This document shows positions 1 to 22,488 of a stretch of DNA of 50,765 nt, piece by piece; the first letter of the stretch is position 1; each line of letters opens with the position of its first letter. Both the position numbers and the translations under genes were made by a program. The stretch is from Nonomuraea basaltis (GTDB lineage Bacteria; Actinomycetota; Actinomycetes; Streptosporangiales; Streptosporangiaceae). The stretch lies in NCBI RefSeq assembly GCF_005893125.1, contig NZ_VCJS01000086.1:1-50765 (forward strand). The letters are read 5' to 3'. Under the pieces are notes generated by a model. The model did no database searches, was not told the DNA's origin, and was given only the letters and a program-made list of their open reading frames with translations.

Positions 1-2670
1 CCGTTGGGGGTGATGGGCAGGCGGTCCAGCCGCACCCACGCCGTCGGGATCATGAAATCTGGCAGCAAATCGGATAAATCGGGGATGTAGCCGATGACGT
101 ATCCGACCAGGCGGCCGTCCACGAGCTTGGCCGCCGCTCCCGTGACGCCGGGCTGTTCGCGCAGGACGGCTTCTATCTCGCCGAGCTCCACGCGCATGCC
201 GCGGATCTTGACCTGGTGGTCGGTGCGGCCGAGATATTCGAGCTCGCCCGAGGGCAGCCAGCGGGCCAGGTCACCGGTCCGGTAGAGCCGCCCGCCTCCG
301 GGCGCGGGCAGGAATCGCTCAGCGGTCAGGCCGGGCCGGTTGAGGTAGCCGCGGGCGAGCTGGACGCCGCCGATGTAGAGCTCACCCGGTGTGCCGACGG
401 GCACCGGGCCGAGGTGCTCGTCCAGGACGTGCAGGGTGGTGTTGTCCACCGGCCTGCCGATGGGCACGATCGGCTCACCCGGACGGCAGGGGTGCCAGGA
501 GACGTCGACGGCCGCCTCGGTCGGACCGTACAGGTTGTGCAGGCCGGGCAGCTCGATGCCCGGCGGGAGGGCTTCGCCGGAGCAGATGATCCTCCTCGGC
601 GGCCGGATGCCCTCCTCTTCCAGGAACGCCTGGAGCATCGAGGGCACGAAGTGCGCGGTGGTGACCCGCTCGGCCTTGATGAGGTCGCGCAGGTAGGCGG
701 TGTCGCGGTGGCCGCCGGGCCGGGCGATGACCATGGTGGCGCCGGTGATGAGCGGCCAGAAGAGCTCCCAGACCGAGACATCAAAGGTGATGGGCGTCTT
801 GTGCAGGACGCGGTCTTCCGGGGTGAGCTGGAAGGTGTCCTGCATCCAGCGCAGCCGGTTGACGATCGCCCGGTGGGAGACGCCCACACCCTTCGGCCGC
901 CCTGTGGATCCCGAGGTGAAGATGACGTAGGCCAGGTTGTCCTCGTGCACCCGCACGACGGGTGCCGGGGCCGCATGCACGTCCGCTGCCGTGAGCACCA
1001 GGTCGGCGCCCGCGTCGGCGAGCATGCCGCGCGTCCGCTCCGCCGGGTGGCCCGGATCGAGCGGCAGGTAGGCGCCACCGGCCGCCAGCACCCCGAGGAG
1101 CACAACCGGGAGATCCAGCCCGCGCTCCATGCACACGCCGACCGGCTGGTCCACCCGAGGACCCAGCCCTGCCGCCACTTCGCGTGCCCGCTCGGCCAGC
1201 TCGCGGTAGGTCAGCCGGTCGCCCTCGAAGACCAGCGCTGTCTTGTCCGGTGTCCGCTCGGCCTGCTCGAAGACCAGCTCGTGCAGGGTCCCGCCCGGAT
1301 GCTCCCGGGCAGTGGCGTTCCACCGCGAGATCTGCTCTCGCTCTTCGGCCGGCAGGATGTCCAGGCGCCCCACTGGCACGTCGGGCGCCGCCACCACCGC
1401 ACGCAGGAGTGCGGCGAACCGCCGCGCCAGTCTCTCGATCGTCTCCGGCTGGAACAACTCGCCGTTGTAGACGAAGCGCCCCTCCAGCAGCTCACCCCGC
1501 TCGGCGGCGTAGAGCTCCAGGTCGAACCGGGTGGTCGTGCTGTCCGGCTCGAAGCCCTCGCCGCCGTCGCGATAGCTCTGCAGCGCGAACAGCACCTGTA
1601 CCAGCGGCGGGCGGCTGACATCGCGTTCGGGGTCCAGCTCGGCGACCAGCTTCTCGAAGGGCAGCTCCTGGTGGTCGTAGGCCTCGAGCGCCCCATCCCG
1701 CGTACGGCGAAGCAACTCGGCGAATCCGGGATCGCCCGCCAGCCGCGCCCGCAACGGGAGCAGGTTGACGAACAGCCCCACCATCTCCTCGAACTCCGGC
1801 CTGGTCCGCCCGGCCACCGGCGATCCCACTGCGAAGCCGGTCATGCCGGACCAGCGGGCCAGCAGCACCTGGAAGGCGGCGAGCAGCCCCATGTAGAGCG
1901 TTGCCCCCTCGGCCCGGCACAACTCGCGGAACGCCGCCACGTCCAGCTCGAGGTCGTGCCAGCCGCCCCGGAAGCCCTGCCGAGGCGGGCGTGGCCGATC
2001 CAGGGGCAGCTCAAGCACCTGCAACCCGTCCAGCTCGCCGCGCCAGAACGCCAGGTCATCGGCCAAACGCGCGCCGCTCAGCCGCTCTCGCTGCCACAAC
2101 GCGTAGTCGCCGAAACCCAGCCGCGGTCCGCTCTCCGGCGGCGCCAGGAGTTCCCGGAGGATGAGGTCGGCCGACCAGCCGTCGGCGACGATGTGATGGA
2201 CGGCGACGAGCAGCGCGTGGTCGTCGGGCGCCAGCCGTACCAGGGTGGCGCGCAGCAGCGGTCCGGTCGCCAGCTCGAAGGGGAGCGCGGCGTCGGTGCT
2301 GAGCACCTGTCTGGCCGCCGCCTCCGTCGTCACGTCCACGACGCGCAGCGGGACACGTACCCGATCTGCCACCCGCACCTCCGGCCGCCCATCCGCGCCG
2401 GCGGGGAAGGTCATGCGCAGGCTCTCGTGCCGGGCGACCACGGCGTCGAGCGACTGCCGCAGCCGTTCGGTGTCGAGCGGGCCGCGGAGCCTGGCCGACA
2501 CGGGCAGCACGTAGGCGCTCGTCCCGGGGGCGAACTGCTCCATGAACCACAGCCGCTCCTGTGCGAACGACAGCGGCGGATCGCTGCCCTCGGCACGTCG
2601 CGGGATCTCCTCCGCAGCGCCCAGGCCCGCCACCGCCTTGCGGAAGCGGGCCTCCACGCGCGCACTCCGC

Positions 2671-2678
<8 letters not shown>
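1..2678 (-). CDS. NRPS module C-A (predicted Ser), 3' end off the window
   Basis: Non-ribosomal peptide synthetase, 892 codons visible and open at the left edge. A condensation domain (about residues 25-460, motif HHIVADG near residue 161) precedes an adenylation domain with A3 VIFTSGSTGRPKG near residue 590 and the A10 region (LPITPNG) at the edge. The hand-read specificity code is D235 V236 W239 H278 I299 S301 L322 V330 D331, essentially the EntF-type serine code, so it should load Ser onto a carrier domain beyond the window. The start is GTG at 2678, overlapping the previous NRPS stop by 8 bp; the nearby ATG at 2674 is in the wrong frame. A TTA leucine codon lies at 75-77. The A domain is about 11 residues shorter between the A4 and A5 regions than the Ser domain at 5808-8948. 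It is the last visible gene of the left operon. Confidence 0.93.
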
Positions 2679-8940
<6,262 letters not shown>

Positions 8941-8948
<8 letters not shown>

Positions 8949-9128
8949 TGGCCATCGCCTCTCGCAGGCTCTTCGGCCGCATGTCGGTCCACACCTGCTC
9001 GATGTGTTCCAGGCATTCGTCCTTGGTGCCGGAGAAGCCGGCGTCGTACCAGCCGGAGGGGTTGTCCCGGTCGGCGGGCCAGATGGAGTACTGCTCCTCG
9101 TCGTTGAGAACGACCTTGGTCTCTGCGC

Positions 9129-9132
<4 letters not shown>
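8941..9132 (-). CDS. mbtH: MbtH-like NRPS chaperone
   Basis: Small protein of 63 residues, the normal MbtH size. It carries the family signature: NDEEQYSIWP near the start, then PSGWYDAGF, a CLEHIEQVW stretch and WTDMRPKSLR at the end, including the conserved tryptophans. MbtH proteins bind adenylation domains and are often needed for their solubility and activity. The ATG at 9132 overlaps the PKS stop (ATGA), so the longer reading frame upstream is only PKS antiframe. Its stop overlaps the downstream NRPS start by 8 bp. No other MbtH gene is visible, so it may also serve the A domains of the right arm. Confidence 0.96.
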
Positions 9133-14494
<5,362 letters not shown>

Positions 14495-14498
<4 letters not shown>

Positions 14499-17400
14499 GG
14501 GGTAGTCCCCTTCTCGTTACGGTTCTTCAACCTGTCTCGTCGTACGGCCAGGCGGCGCGCCGCCCGGTCCAGCCCCGGACTGCCGCCCGCGCCATCGAGA
14601 TGAGCGGCGAGTGTCCGGATCGTGGGATGCCTGAACAGCTCCACGATCGGGATCTCGCGGTCGGTCGCCGCCTTCAGCCGCGCCTGCACGGCGGCCATGG
14701 CCAGCGAGTGGCCGCCGATCTCGAAGAAGTTGTCGTCGGGGCCGAGCCGCGGTATGCCCAGCACGGCGTGCCACACCTGGGCGACCGTCTTCTGCGTGGG
14801 GCCGTCGACCTCCGGCGTGGGACCGTCGAGGCGGCCGTTGGCCTTCGGCTGCTCGACCGGCCGTCCGCGCAGCGCGGCGCGGTCCACCTTGCCGTTGGGC
14901 GTCAGCGGCAGCGCGGGCAGCGCCACCACCTCGGTGGGTACGGCGTGCTCGGGCAGCAGGCGGCGCAGTTCCTCCAGGATTCGATGCGCCGCCAGCCCCG
15001 GCCGGGCGGGCACCACGTAGCCGATGAGCGTGCCGCCCTCGACCCTGGCCGCGGCGGCACGCACGTCCCGGCAGGCGGCGAGCGCCGCTTCCACCTCGCC
15101 CAGCTCGACCCGGAACCCGCGCACCTTCACCTGGTCGTCGGCGCGCCCCGCCGGGGTGATCGTGCCGTCGGGGTTGCGCCGGCCGAGGTCCCCTGTGCGG
15201 AAGCGGTCGCCGACGAAGCGCCGGCTGGTCAGCGCCGGATCCAGGTAGCCGGTGGCCAGGTGGCGGCTGCGGACGACCACCTCGCCGAGCTCGCCCACAC
15301 CGGCCCGCCTGCCGTCCGGCGCCACCACGATGATCTCGCTGCCCTCGACGGGCCGCCCGATCGGCACGATCTCCGGGTACGGCTCCGCGAGCTCGTGCCA
15401 CGCGTGCACCTGTGGCGTCTCGGTCGTGCCGTAGAAGGCGACGAGCCGGGCATGGGGCACGAGCGTGCGCAGCCTGCCCGCCTCGGCACCGGTGAACCGG
15501 TCGCCACCCACGCCGGCCAGCCGCACGTCGGGCAGCGTGGCGCCGGTGCCCGCCAGCATCGCCGCGAGCTGTGGCGTCAGGTGGAGGACGGTGATCGCGT
15601 GCTCGCGCAGCCAGGTGACGAGCTTGGCGGGATCGCGGGTCAGCTCCTGCTCGGGCACGAACAGCTCGGCGCCCGCCGCGGCCGGGACGAACATGTCGCG
15701 CAGCGCCGGATCGTGGGCCAGCCCGGACAGGAGCGCGAACCGATCGTGCGGCTCGATGGTAAAGGTGCGGACATACCAGGAGATGAAATGGGCCAGCGGC
15801 CTCTCGGCGGTGACGACCGGCTTGGGATCGCCTGTGGTGCCTGAGGTCATCGAGAGATAACCGGGCCCCGGCAGATCAGCGCTGCCCTCGCGCAGCTCGA
15901 TCTCGTGGTCCCTGAGGACCGCCCGGGCTCCCGCGGCGGTGATCTGTCTCTCCTGTACGGCAGGAGGATAAGCCGAGTCGATCACCACCCACCGTGCCCC
16001 CGCCGCCAGCACGCCGAGCAGGATCCCCGGCAGCTCGGGCACCCGAGAGGCGACGACGGCCACCACGGCCCCTGGCTCGACACCCGCCTTTCGAAGCGCC
16101 GCCTCGGTCCGCCGCCGCGCCCGCGCATGCGCGTCGCCGACCAGCTCCAGCAGCCCGGGCCCGGCCCAGCCCGGGAGCTCCACGTCGGGGGAGTCGTGTC
16201 CCACCCGCCCCGTCAGCAGCTCGTCGAGCAGCTCGACGTAGCCGTCGACCAGCGCCGCCATGCGCTCGGCCGTATAGAGGTCGGGGTTGTAGACCAGCTC
16301 CAGGGCGTAACCGTCGTGCTGGTCGCTCACGTACATGGTCAGGTCGAACAGAGCCCCCGGCAGCCCGGGCCGCAACGGCTCGCTCGCGCAACCAGCCAGC
16401 TCCAGCCGGGCCTGGGCGAAGTTGTACATGTTGAACATGACCTGCGTGATCGGGTTGCGGCTCAGGTCGCGCGGCAGCCGCAGCGATTCCAGCAGCTGCC
16501 CGAGCGGCACGTCCCGGTGCCTGATCGCCGCACCCAGCTCGGCCGCGCACGCCGTCACCTGCTCCGCGAAGTCCCCTTGAGGGCGCAGCCGCAGCGGCAG
16601 GACCTGCACGCACATCCCCACCAACGACTCGAACGCCACGTGCGGCCGGTCCGCGTACGCCGCTCCCACCACCAGGTCGTCCCGCCCCGACAGCCTGGAC
16701 AGCTGCCGGCCGAAGGCCGCCAGCAGCACCGCGTACGGCGTGGCCCCCAATCTCGCAGCAAGCTCGGCCACCCGCTTGGCGAGCGTCGCATCCAGCGCGC
16801 CCCGGCAGGAGGCGCCGTGCAAGGTCTGCGCCGGCGGCCTGGCCCCATCCCTCGGCAGATCCAGCACCAGCGGGGCATCGCGCAGGTGCTCTCGCCACCA
16901 GCTCAGCGCCTGGCCGGCGCCGTGCCCGCGCAGCCAGCGCACGTAGTCGGCGAACCCGTGCCCTGGCACCTCGACCTGCTCGCCGCGATAGGCGACGGCC
17001 AGGTCCCGGTAGAGCACATCCTGCGACCAGCCGTCGAACACCAGATGGTGCGCGGTCAGGCAGAGCACGTGCTCGTCCGGGCCGAGCCGGATGAGCCGCG
17101 CCCGGAACAGCGGCCCGGCGGCCAGGTCGAAACGCTCCCGCGCCTCCGCCTGCAACGCCTCGGCCAGTTCCTCGGGGGAGCGGTCGTCGATCGGCAGCGG
17201 CACCTCGCCCGGCGGCGCGACCGTCACCTCGGGGATCCCTTCGCGCGCGCCCACCCGCCAGCGCAACGCCTCGTGGACCGCCACCACGGCCGTGAGCGCG
17301 CGCTGGAGCGCGGCGGTGTCGAGCGGGCCGCGGATCCGCTCGGCCATCGCGATGTTGTGCGCGGTGGACGCCGGCGTCAGCTGCTCGACGAACCACATCC

Positions 17401-19123
17401 GGCGCTGGGCGGGGGAGAGCCCGGCAGGGCTCCCGGTAGGCGGCGCTGCAGCGGTCTCCCGCGGCGCGCGGTCCACCAGCGCACGCAGCTCGCCGAAGGT
17501 CCTGGCCGCGTACACGTCCTCGACCGACACCGCCCGGCCCAGCTCCGCGCGTACCGAGGCCACCAGCCGCATCGCCCGCAGCGAGTGCCCGCCGCGCTGG
17601 AAGAAGTCGTCTCCGTCGTCCGGGGCGGGCGCCTCCAGCACCCGCGCCCAGATCCCGGCCAGTCCCGTGCCGCTTCCCCGCTCCGGCTGGGACTGCGCCC
17701 GGAGCGTGGCAAGGTCGACCTTGCCCGAGGCGTTCAGCGGGAGGATGGCCAGCCGTACCAGCCTGCTCGGCAGCATGTACGGCGGCAGCCGCAGCGCCAG
17801 ATCCTCGCGCAGCTCGGCCAGGCCGGGCGCGGCCTCGGGCGTCACGTAGGCCACCAGCTCGCCCGCGAAGTCCACCACCGCCTGCAGCACCCCGGGATGC
17901 GCGCGCAGCGCCGACTCCACCTCGCCGATCTCCACCCGCTGCCCCTGGACCTTCACCTGGCGGTCGAGGCGGCCCATGAACGAGATCTGGCCGTCCTCCT
18001 CCCACGCCACGTGATCGCCGGTCCGGTACAACCGCGCGCCCGGCTCCGCCGAGAACGGGTCGGGCACGAAACGCTCGGCCGTCAGCCCGGGCCGGCCCAG
18101 GTACCCGCGGCTGACCTGCGGCCCACCGATGAACAGCTCACCGGGCACACCGGGCGGGCACTCGTTCATTTCCTCGTCGAGGATGTGCGCCCGACAGCCG
18201 CGCAGCGGCCGCCCGATCGGCAGCGGCCGCTCCCACACGCCGTCGAACTCGCCGCCCACCACGCAGACGGTCGACTCGGTCGGGCCGTACCAGTTGTGGA
18301 AGCGCGCGTGCGCCGACCACCGCGCCACCTGCTCGGGCCCGGGCGGCTCGCCCGCCGTCACCACGTCCTTCAGGCACGGCAGGCGCGCCGGATCCACCAG
18401 CGGCAGCAACGCAGGCGGGATGAATCCCCAGGTGACGTCGTGCTCCTCCAGGAAGCGCTGTAACCGGGCCGGATCCACACGGTCCTCGTCCGGTACCAGC
18501 TGCACGCAGCCGCCGGCGGTCAGCGGGGCCAGCATGTCCAGCACCGAAACGTCGAAGCCCAGCGCGGAGAAGGCGACCGAGCGGCAGCTCGCGTCCAGGC
18601 CGAAGTGCGCGGCCGTTGAGGTGGCGAAGGCGACCGCGCTGCGATGGCTGACCACCACGCCCTTGGGACGGCCGGTGGAGCCAGAGGTGTAGATGACGTA
18701 GGCGGCATTGCCCGGTACGGCGTCGCTCTCCTGCGGTGCCGCGGTGCCGGCCGAAGCCGAGACGAGGGTACGGCCGCAGCCGTCCAGGAGCTCGCGGCCG
18801 CGCCCGTCCACGACGACCACCGCGATCCCGGCGTCCCCCAGCACCTCTTCCAGGCGCTTGCGCGGATGACCGGGATCCAGCGGCACGTAGGCGCCGCCGG
18901 CGAGCATGATGCCCAGCACCGCCACCGGCATCAGCGGGGTACGGCGGGCGCACAGGCCCACCCGCGTCTCCGGTCCGACGCCGAGCTCGCGCAGCCGGCC
19001 GGCCAGCGCCCGGGCTTGCTCGACCAGCTGGGCGTAGGTCAGCACGTTCTCCCATTGCCGGACCGCCGGGGCATCCGGGGTCTTCGCGGCCTGGGCCGTG
19101 ATCAGACTGCTGAGGAGCGTCAT
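14495..19123 (-). CDS. Starter NRPS A-T-C-A-T
   Basis: NRPS of 1542 residues that begins directly with an adenylation domain, so it probably starts the left assembly line. Order: A1 (A3 VIYTSGSTGRPKG near residue 148; pocket D V L F V A W V C, a code not recognised, hydrophobic pocket); carrier GGHSLRA near 513; condensation domain with intact HHLVFDG near 696; a divergent second A domain (A3-like MTSGTTGDPK near 1096; the A4 region is HDPALRD instead of FDxS); final carrier GGHSLAM near 1471. A1 retains YGPTEST and RVEIGEVES. The second A domain has YGTTET instead of YGPTET and pocket D P R H G G F Q V, also unassigned. The start is ATG at 19123, overlapping the TE-PPTase stop; the longer frame upstream lies inside that gene. 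A TTA codon is at 18461-18463. Confidence 0.93.
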
Positions 19124-20577
19124 CCTGCGGCCTCCACGCCCTGCCGTACCAGCCGGCCTTGCCGTACCGTCTCGAAACGCAGCAGGAAGCGCGGCGCGCG
19201 GACGGCGATCGCGGCGATCGCCCGGCCCAGCGGCAGGTGCGTCACCCGCCACTCCGCCAGCCGCGCCACCTCGGGCGCCGCCTCGGGCACCCAGGTCGCG
19301 CCCGGCCGCTGCCCGGCGAACCCGAACAGCGCCGGATCCACCCGCAGCCCGTCACCGGTCGCCTTCAGCACCGCTTCCTTCGCCGTCCACGTGCGCAGCG
19401 CGCTGTTCAACCGCAGCTCCTCGGGCAGCGCGGCGAACTCATCGCGCTCCCGCTCGTCCAGCGCCCCCTCGAAGAAGGCCTGCTCGTTGGCCAGCGGGTG
19501 GAAGCGCTCGAGGTCGGCGCCCACCTCCCGGCCCGTCGCCAGCGCGACCAGCACGAGCCCGCCCGATTGGCTGAGGCTGTAGGTGAGCTCGGTCCCGGTG
19601 TACGGCTTGCCGCCGGGCCGGGTACGCAGCTCGCCGACGCCCGGCTCGACCCCATACTCCCTGAGCAGCCGCCGCAGCAGCACCGACCTGCCGACGAACC
19701 AGCGCCGGTGGTCCTCCTGCCGGAACCTGGCCGCTCGTGCCGCCTCTCTGGGCGACAGCTCGTCGACGGCCGCGCACATCTCGGGCAGTTCCTCGAGGTC
19801 GGCCAGCCACACGTGCACCTCGTCCGAGGCCAGGCGCTGCTGGGGGCCCGCTGCGATCGTCCGCGCCACCTGATCGCCGTGCGTGGCGAGGAAGAGGTGC
19901 GCGGCGTCGAGCGTGTGCAGGCGGAAGGTCGAGGAGGTGTGGCGAGCCCAGCCGAGCATGATGGGGTGGGTGACCTCTCGGTCATGAGCGCCGGCGAAGG
20001 CGACGATGGGGACGTCGAGCGGCTCCTGCCTGGTGAAGCGGTAACGGCGCAGCCACTCCATGTCCGTCCGCAGGGCGGGGATGAGCAGAGCCTTGACCTC
20101 GGGCTGCGTCCGTAACTCCGCGGGCGCGCCCAGCCGGTGGATCAGCTCTTCGATCAGGTCCTCGTCACCCAGGCCCGTCCACCGCCCCAGCGTCTCCTGG
20201 CGCTCCGGCGGGTGCGCGGCGCCGACGTAGAGGCATTCGGGCGCTCGCACGCCCAGCCGCCGCAGCTCGCGCACCACCTCGAAGGCGACCCGGCCGCCCA
20301 TGCTGTGCCCATAGATCGAGTACGGCGTGCGGTGGTGCGCGGCGATGGACCGTGCGATCAGCTCCGGGGAGAGGGCCCCTGGTTCAGCCACCCGGCCTTC
20401 ACGACCGGGGAGCATCACCACCCGTACGTCGAAGACACCGTCGAACGCCTGCCTCCACGCCCAGAAGGCGGAGACGTCTCCACCGGCGTAGGGAAGGCAG
20501 AAGAGGAGCGGAGCGCCGGGCGGGCATCGCCTCAGCGAGGCGAAGGGTGTCTCGGGTAGCACGTGTTCCTCTCGCAT
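19120..20577 (-). CDS. Type II thioesterase fused to Sfp-type phosphopantetheinyl transferase
   Basis: Bifunctional protein of up to 485 residues, first gene of the left operon. The N-terminal half (to about residue 235) is a type II thioesterase: FCLPYAGG oxyanion region, nucleophile elbow YGHSMGG, catalytic HLFLATH near the end. Such enzymes free misprimed carriers. The C-terminal half is a 4'-phosphopantetheinyl transferase: GGKPY, SLSQS (the usual His is Gln), VGADLERF with the metal-binding Asp/Glu, and WTAKEAVLKATGDGL. It converts apo-carriers to holo form. No stop or restart separates the halves. ATG at 20577 is possible, but GTG at 20562 has a better Shine-Dalgarno (GAGAGGA) just upstream. 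A TTA codon occurs at 20113-20115, in the thioesterase half. Fusion of the two activities is unusual. Confidence 0.93.
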   Translation of the reverse strand: MREEHVLPETPFASLRRCPPGAPLLFCLPYAGGDVSAFWAWRQAFDGVFDVRVVMLPGREGRVAEPGALSPELIARSIAAHHRTPYSIYGHSMGGRVAFEVVRELRRLGVRAPECLYVGAAHPPERQETLGRWTGLGDEDLIEELIHRLGAPAELRTQPEVKALLIPALRTDMEWLRRYRFTRQEPLDVPIVAFAGAHDREVTHPIMLGWARHTSSTFRLHTLDAAHLFLATHGDQVARTIAAGPQQRLASDEVHVWLADLEELPEMCAAVDELSPREAARAARFRQEDHRRWFVGRSVLLRRLLREYGVEPGVGELRTRPGGKPYTGTELTYSLSQSGGLVLVALATGREVGADLERFHPLANEQAFFEGALDERERDEFAALPEELRLNSALRTWTAKEAVLKATGDGLRVDPALFGFAGQRPGATWVPEAAPEVARLAEWRVTHLPLGRAIAAIAVRAPRFLLRFETVRQGRLVRQGVEAAG

Positions 20578-20708
20578 TGCTACGCGAAGTCACCCCCCCA
20601 GACGGGTCCACCGCTCCGTGCGAGATCGTCGCGCGGGCAGCAGAAAGTATGGACCGCTCGTCAGGGGTTCGTCCTGGCGAAGATCGGTTAAAGCCTACAG
20701 CCACGCCA

Positions 20709-20738
20709 TTCCTATTATTTTGTCCGAAAGTCAGTCAA
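20709..20738 (-). promoter_or_regulatory. Candidate sigma-70-type promoter of the left NRPS/PKS operon
   Basis: On the minus strand, TTGACT (20738-20733), an 18-bp spacer and TAGGAA (20714-20709) stand about 130 bp upstream of the TE-PPTase start. Found by eye. It is the best -35/-10 pair in the region facing the operon. Confidence 0.4.
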
Positions 20739-21037
20739 GCGGTGAAGTTTCAACCAATGACGGAATGGAGGTTTCGGGCATCGGGAAATATCGCTGCCTG
20801 TGGGCGCGTCGGCGGGTGGTGAACCTCTCCAGCTGGGCGGATGATCTCTACCTCACCCCTGCGTCGGGGGCGTCCGTCACGCTGCGTGGAATCTTGTCGA
20901 TCTACGGAATGCCCGTAATCAGGGTTTCGGTCTTCGTATCGATGAGACATTTGACCATATTGACAAATAGAGTCGAGTTTATTCTGACGTATCGGTCAGG
21001 TTGTTGGCGATCTTGCTGGCAGTAGCACTGCGGGGCG

Positions 21038-21066
21038 TTGACAGCCGTGTTTCCGAGCGGGATAGG
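21038..21066 (+). promoter_or_regulatory. Candidate promoter of the serine hydrolase gene
   Basis: TTGACA at 21038-21043, a 17-bp spacer, and GATAGG at 21061-21066, about 80 bp before the ATG at 21146. The -35 is perfect; the -10 is only a partial match to the actinobacterial TAnnnT form. Confidence 0.4.
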
Positions 21067-21145
21067 GGGGAACCCCGAGAAGCGCGTATATCGCTGACAC
21101 TGCCTGTCAGTGACTCGGGCCTGCCTTTGGCATCAATATAAAGTC

Positions 21146-22168
21146 ATGCGGATCACAGCCATCCTCGCCCTGCTCTGCGCGGTCGCGTGCAGCTCTCCCG
21201 CCCCCCGGACGCCGTCCGTACGGCCCTCCCCGGCGCCAGGGGTGCAGGCGGAGGCCACGCGGCTGGTCGAGGCCGGATCGTCGGGCGCGGTGGTGCACGT
21301 CAGGAAGGGGGATCAGACGTGGCAAGCGGCGGCAGGGCAGGCGGACACCGGGGTGCCGATGCGGACGAATCATCGGTTCAGGATCGCGAGCATCACCAAG
21401 ACGTTCACCGCGACGCTCGTTCTGCAGCAGGTCGAGGAGGGGCGGCTGGCGCTCACCGACCGGGTGGACAAAGTGCTGCCTGGTGTCATCAAGACGAAGG
21501 CGACCGTGGCGGACCTGCTCAGGCACACCAGCGGCATCTCCGACTATCTGCGCGACGAGCGATTCGTCAAGGACTTGGCCAACGGCGCCCACCTCCGTCA
21601 CTGGCCGCCCCGAGAACTGCTGAAATATGCGGACAAAGAGGCGCAGGGCTATTCCAACACCAACTTCATCCTGCTCGGCATGATTCTGGAGAAGGTGTCC
21701 CGCAAGCCGTACAGGGAACTGCTGAGCGAGCGCATCACGGGCCCGCAGGGCTTGACCGCGACCGAGCTGCCCACCGACGACCTGCCCAAGGATCTCGCGC
21801 ACGGAAACCACACCGACGGAGTGGACAACGCCGAGCTGGACTCGTCGATCTTCTGGACCGCGGGCGGGCTGATCTCGACCGCGGCCAACGTGTCGAGCTT
21901 CTACCACTGGGTGTTCGCCCAGGAGGTGGGCAGGCAACTGCAGACCGGCGGCTTCGGAATCTTCGCCGAGACGCTCAGCTGCGGGCGGCGCGTGTTCAGC
22001 CATTCCGGATGGATCTTCGGCTACAGCGGGATGGCGATGAGCAGTGCGGACGGCGAGACGGAGGTGGTCGTCCAGCTGGCTTCCGGCCAACCGGCCGACG
22101 CCATCGCCGCAGCCGAACGGCTCATGTGCACCGCTAGCACAGACAGCAGACGACGCACGACGGAATGA
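21146..22168 (+). CDS. Lipoprotein serine hydrolase (class C beta-lactamase / DD-peptidase fold)
   Basis: Serine hydrolase of 340 residues. The ATG at 21146 gives a clean lipoprotein signal (MRITAILALLCAVAC, lipobox ending in Cys 15); the longer upstream start would bury it. Penicillin-binding motifs are in the proper order: SITK with the nucleophile Ser, YSNTN as the YxN motif, and HSGW in place of KTG. The family covers D-Ala-D-Ala carboxypeptidases, D-aminopeptidases, esterases and class C beta-lactamases, so the substrate is unknown. It should act outside the membrane. Its place next to the NRPS promoter region suggests a role in maturation of the exported peptide or in self-protection, which is inference. 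A hairpin follows the stop. Confidence 0.85.
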   Translation: MRITAILALLCAVACSSPAPRTPSVRPSPAPGVQAEATRLVEAGSSGAVVHVRKGDQTWQAAAGQADTGVPMRTNHRFRIASITKTFTATLVLQQVEEGRLALTDRVDKVLPGVIKTKATVADLLRHTSGISDYLRDERFVKDLANGAHLRHWPPRELLKYADKEAQGYSNTNFILLGMILEKVSRKPYRELLSERITGPQGLTATELPTDDLPKDLAHGNHTDGVDNAELDSSIFWTAGGLISTAANVSSFYHWVFAQEVGRQLQTGGFGIFAETLSCGRRVFSHSGWIFGYSGMAMSSADGETEVVVQLASGQPADAIAAAERLMCTASTDSRRRTTE

Positions 22169-22488
22169 CAGTCGAGAGGATCATCCATCCATGATCTCTT
22201 GGCAGTGGAACTGCGTGGGTGCGCTGCCTTGAGCAGCGAGATCGCGTTTTCGAGCGGCACAGGCCATCAGCTCGCGCTCTGGCACGCCGACATCTCCGAC
22301 ACCCGGTTGTGGTGGATCGATACCACCACCTCGTGCTTACGACCTGGTCTGGGTGAGCGCGACGATGAGTTGGACGTGGGATCGCCGACCGACCGACCAG
22401 GGCGTTCTTCGCGGCCGCGGAGCGGCTGTCGGAGCCGAGGCCGAAGAGGGCAACGGAGTCGGTGGCTGGGCCAGGACTTCGGGGCCGG
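22169..22488. other. Intergenic region between convergent genes, with two hairpins
   Basis: About 320 bp between the serine hydrolase stop and the MarR stop. It holds two inverted repeats. One is GATCAT / ATGATC at 22179-22184 and 22191-22196, just after the hydrolase stop. The other is GTGGTGG / CCACCAC at 22309-22315 and 22323-22329 with a 7-bp loop. Both could act as terminators, although neither has a T tract. Frames through the rest show no recognised protein and may be decayed sequence. Confidence 0.5.
22309..22329. terminator. Candidate bidirectional terminator hairpin
   Basis: Perfect 7-bp arms GTGGTGG and CCACCAC around the loop ATCGATA, located between converging genes. No T-rich tail is visible, which is common in actinomycete terminators. 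Confidence 0.35.

Larger units (their letters stand above)
20578..21145. other. Divergent intergenic region between left operon and serine hydrolase
   Basis: About 570 bp without a convincing gene. It is clearly less GC-rich than the flanks around 20690-20780 and 20930-21000, and contains stop-rich frames. Promoter-like sequences face both ways (separate entries). A short inverted repeat (TACGG, 5-bp loop, CCGTA) lies at 20903-20917, and CGTATCG occurs twice near 20935 and 20989. A plus-strand frame of 135 codons here has non-coding codon usage and no homology that I recognise. Confidence 0.6.

Noticed and set aside
20618..21025. Plus-strand frame of 135 codons in the divergent intergenic region
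   Set aside because: Codon usage unlike neighbours, no ribosome site, no motif; it overlaps the proposed operon promoter.
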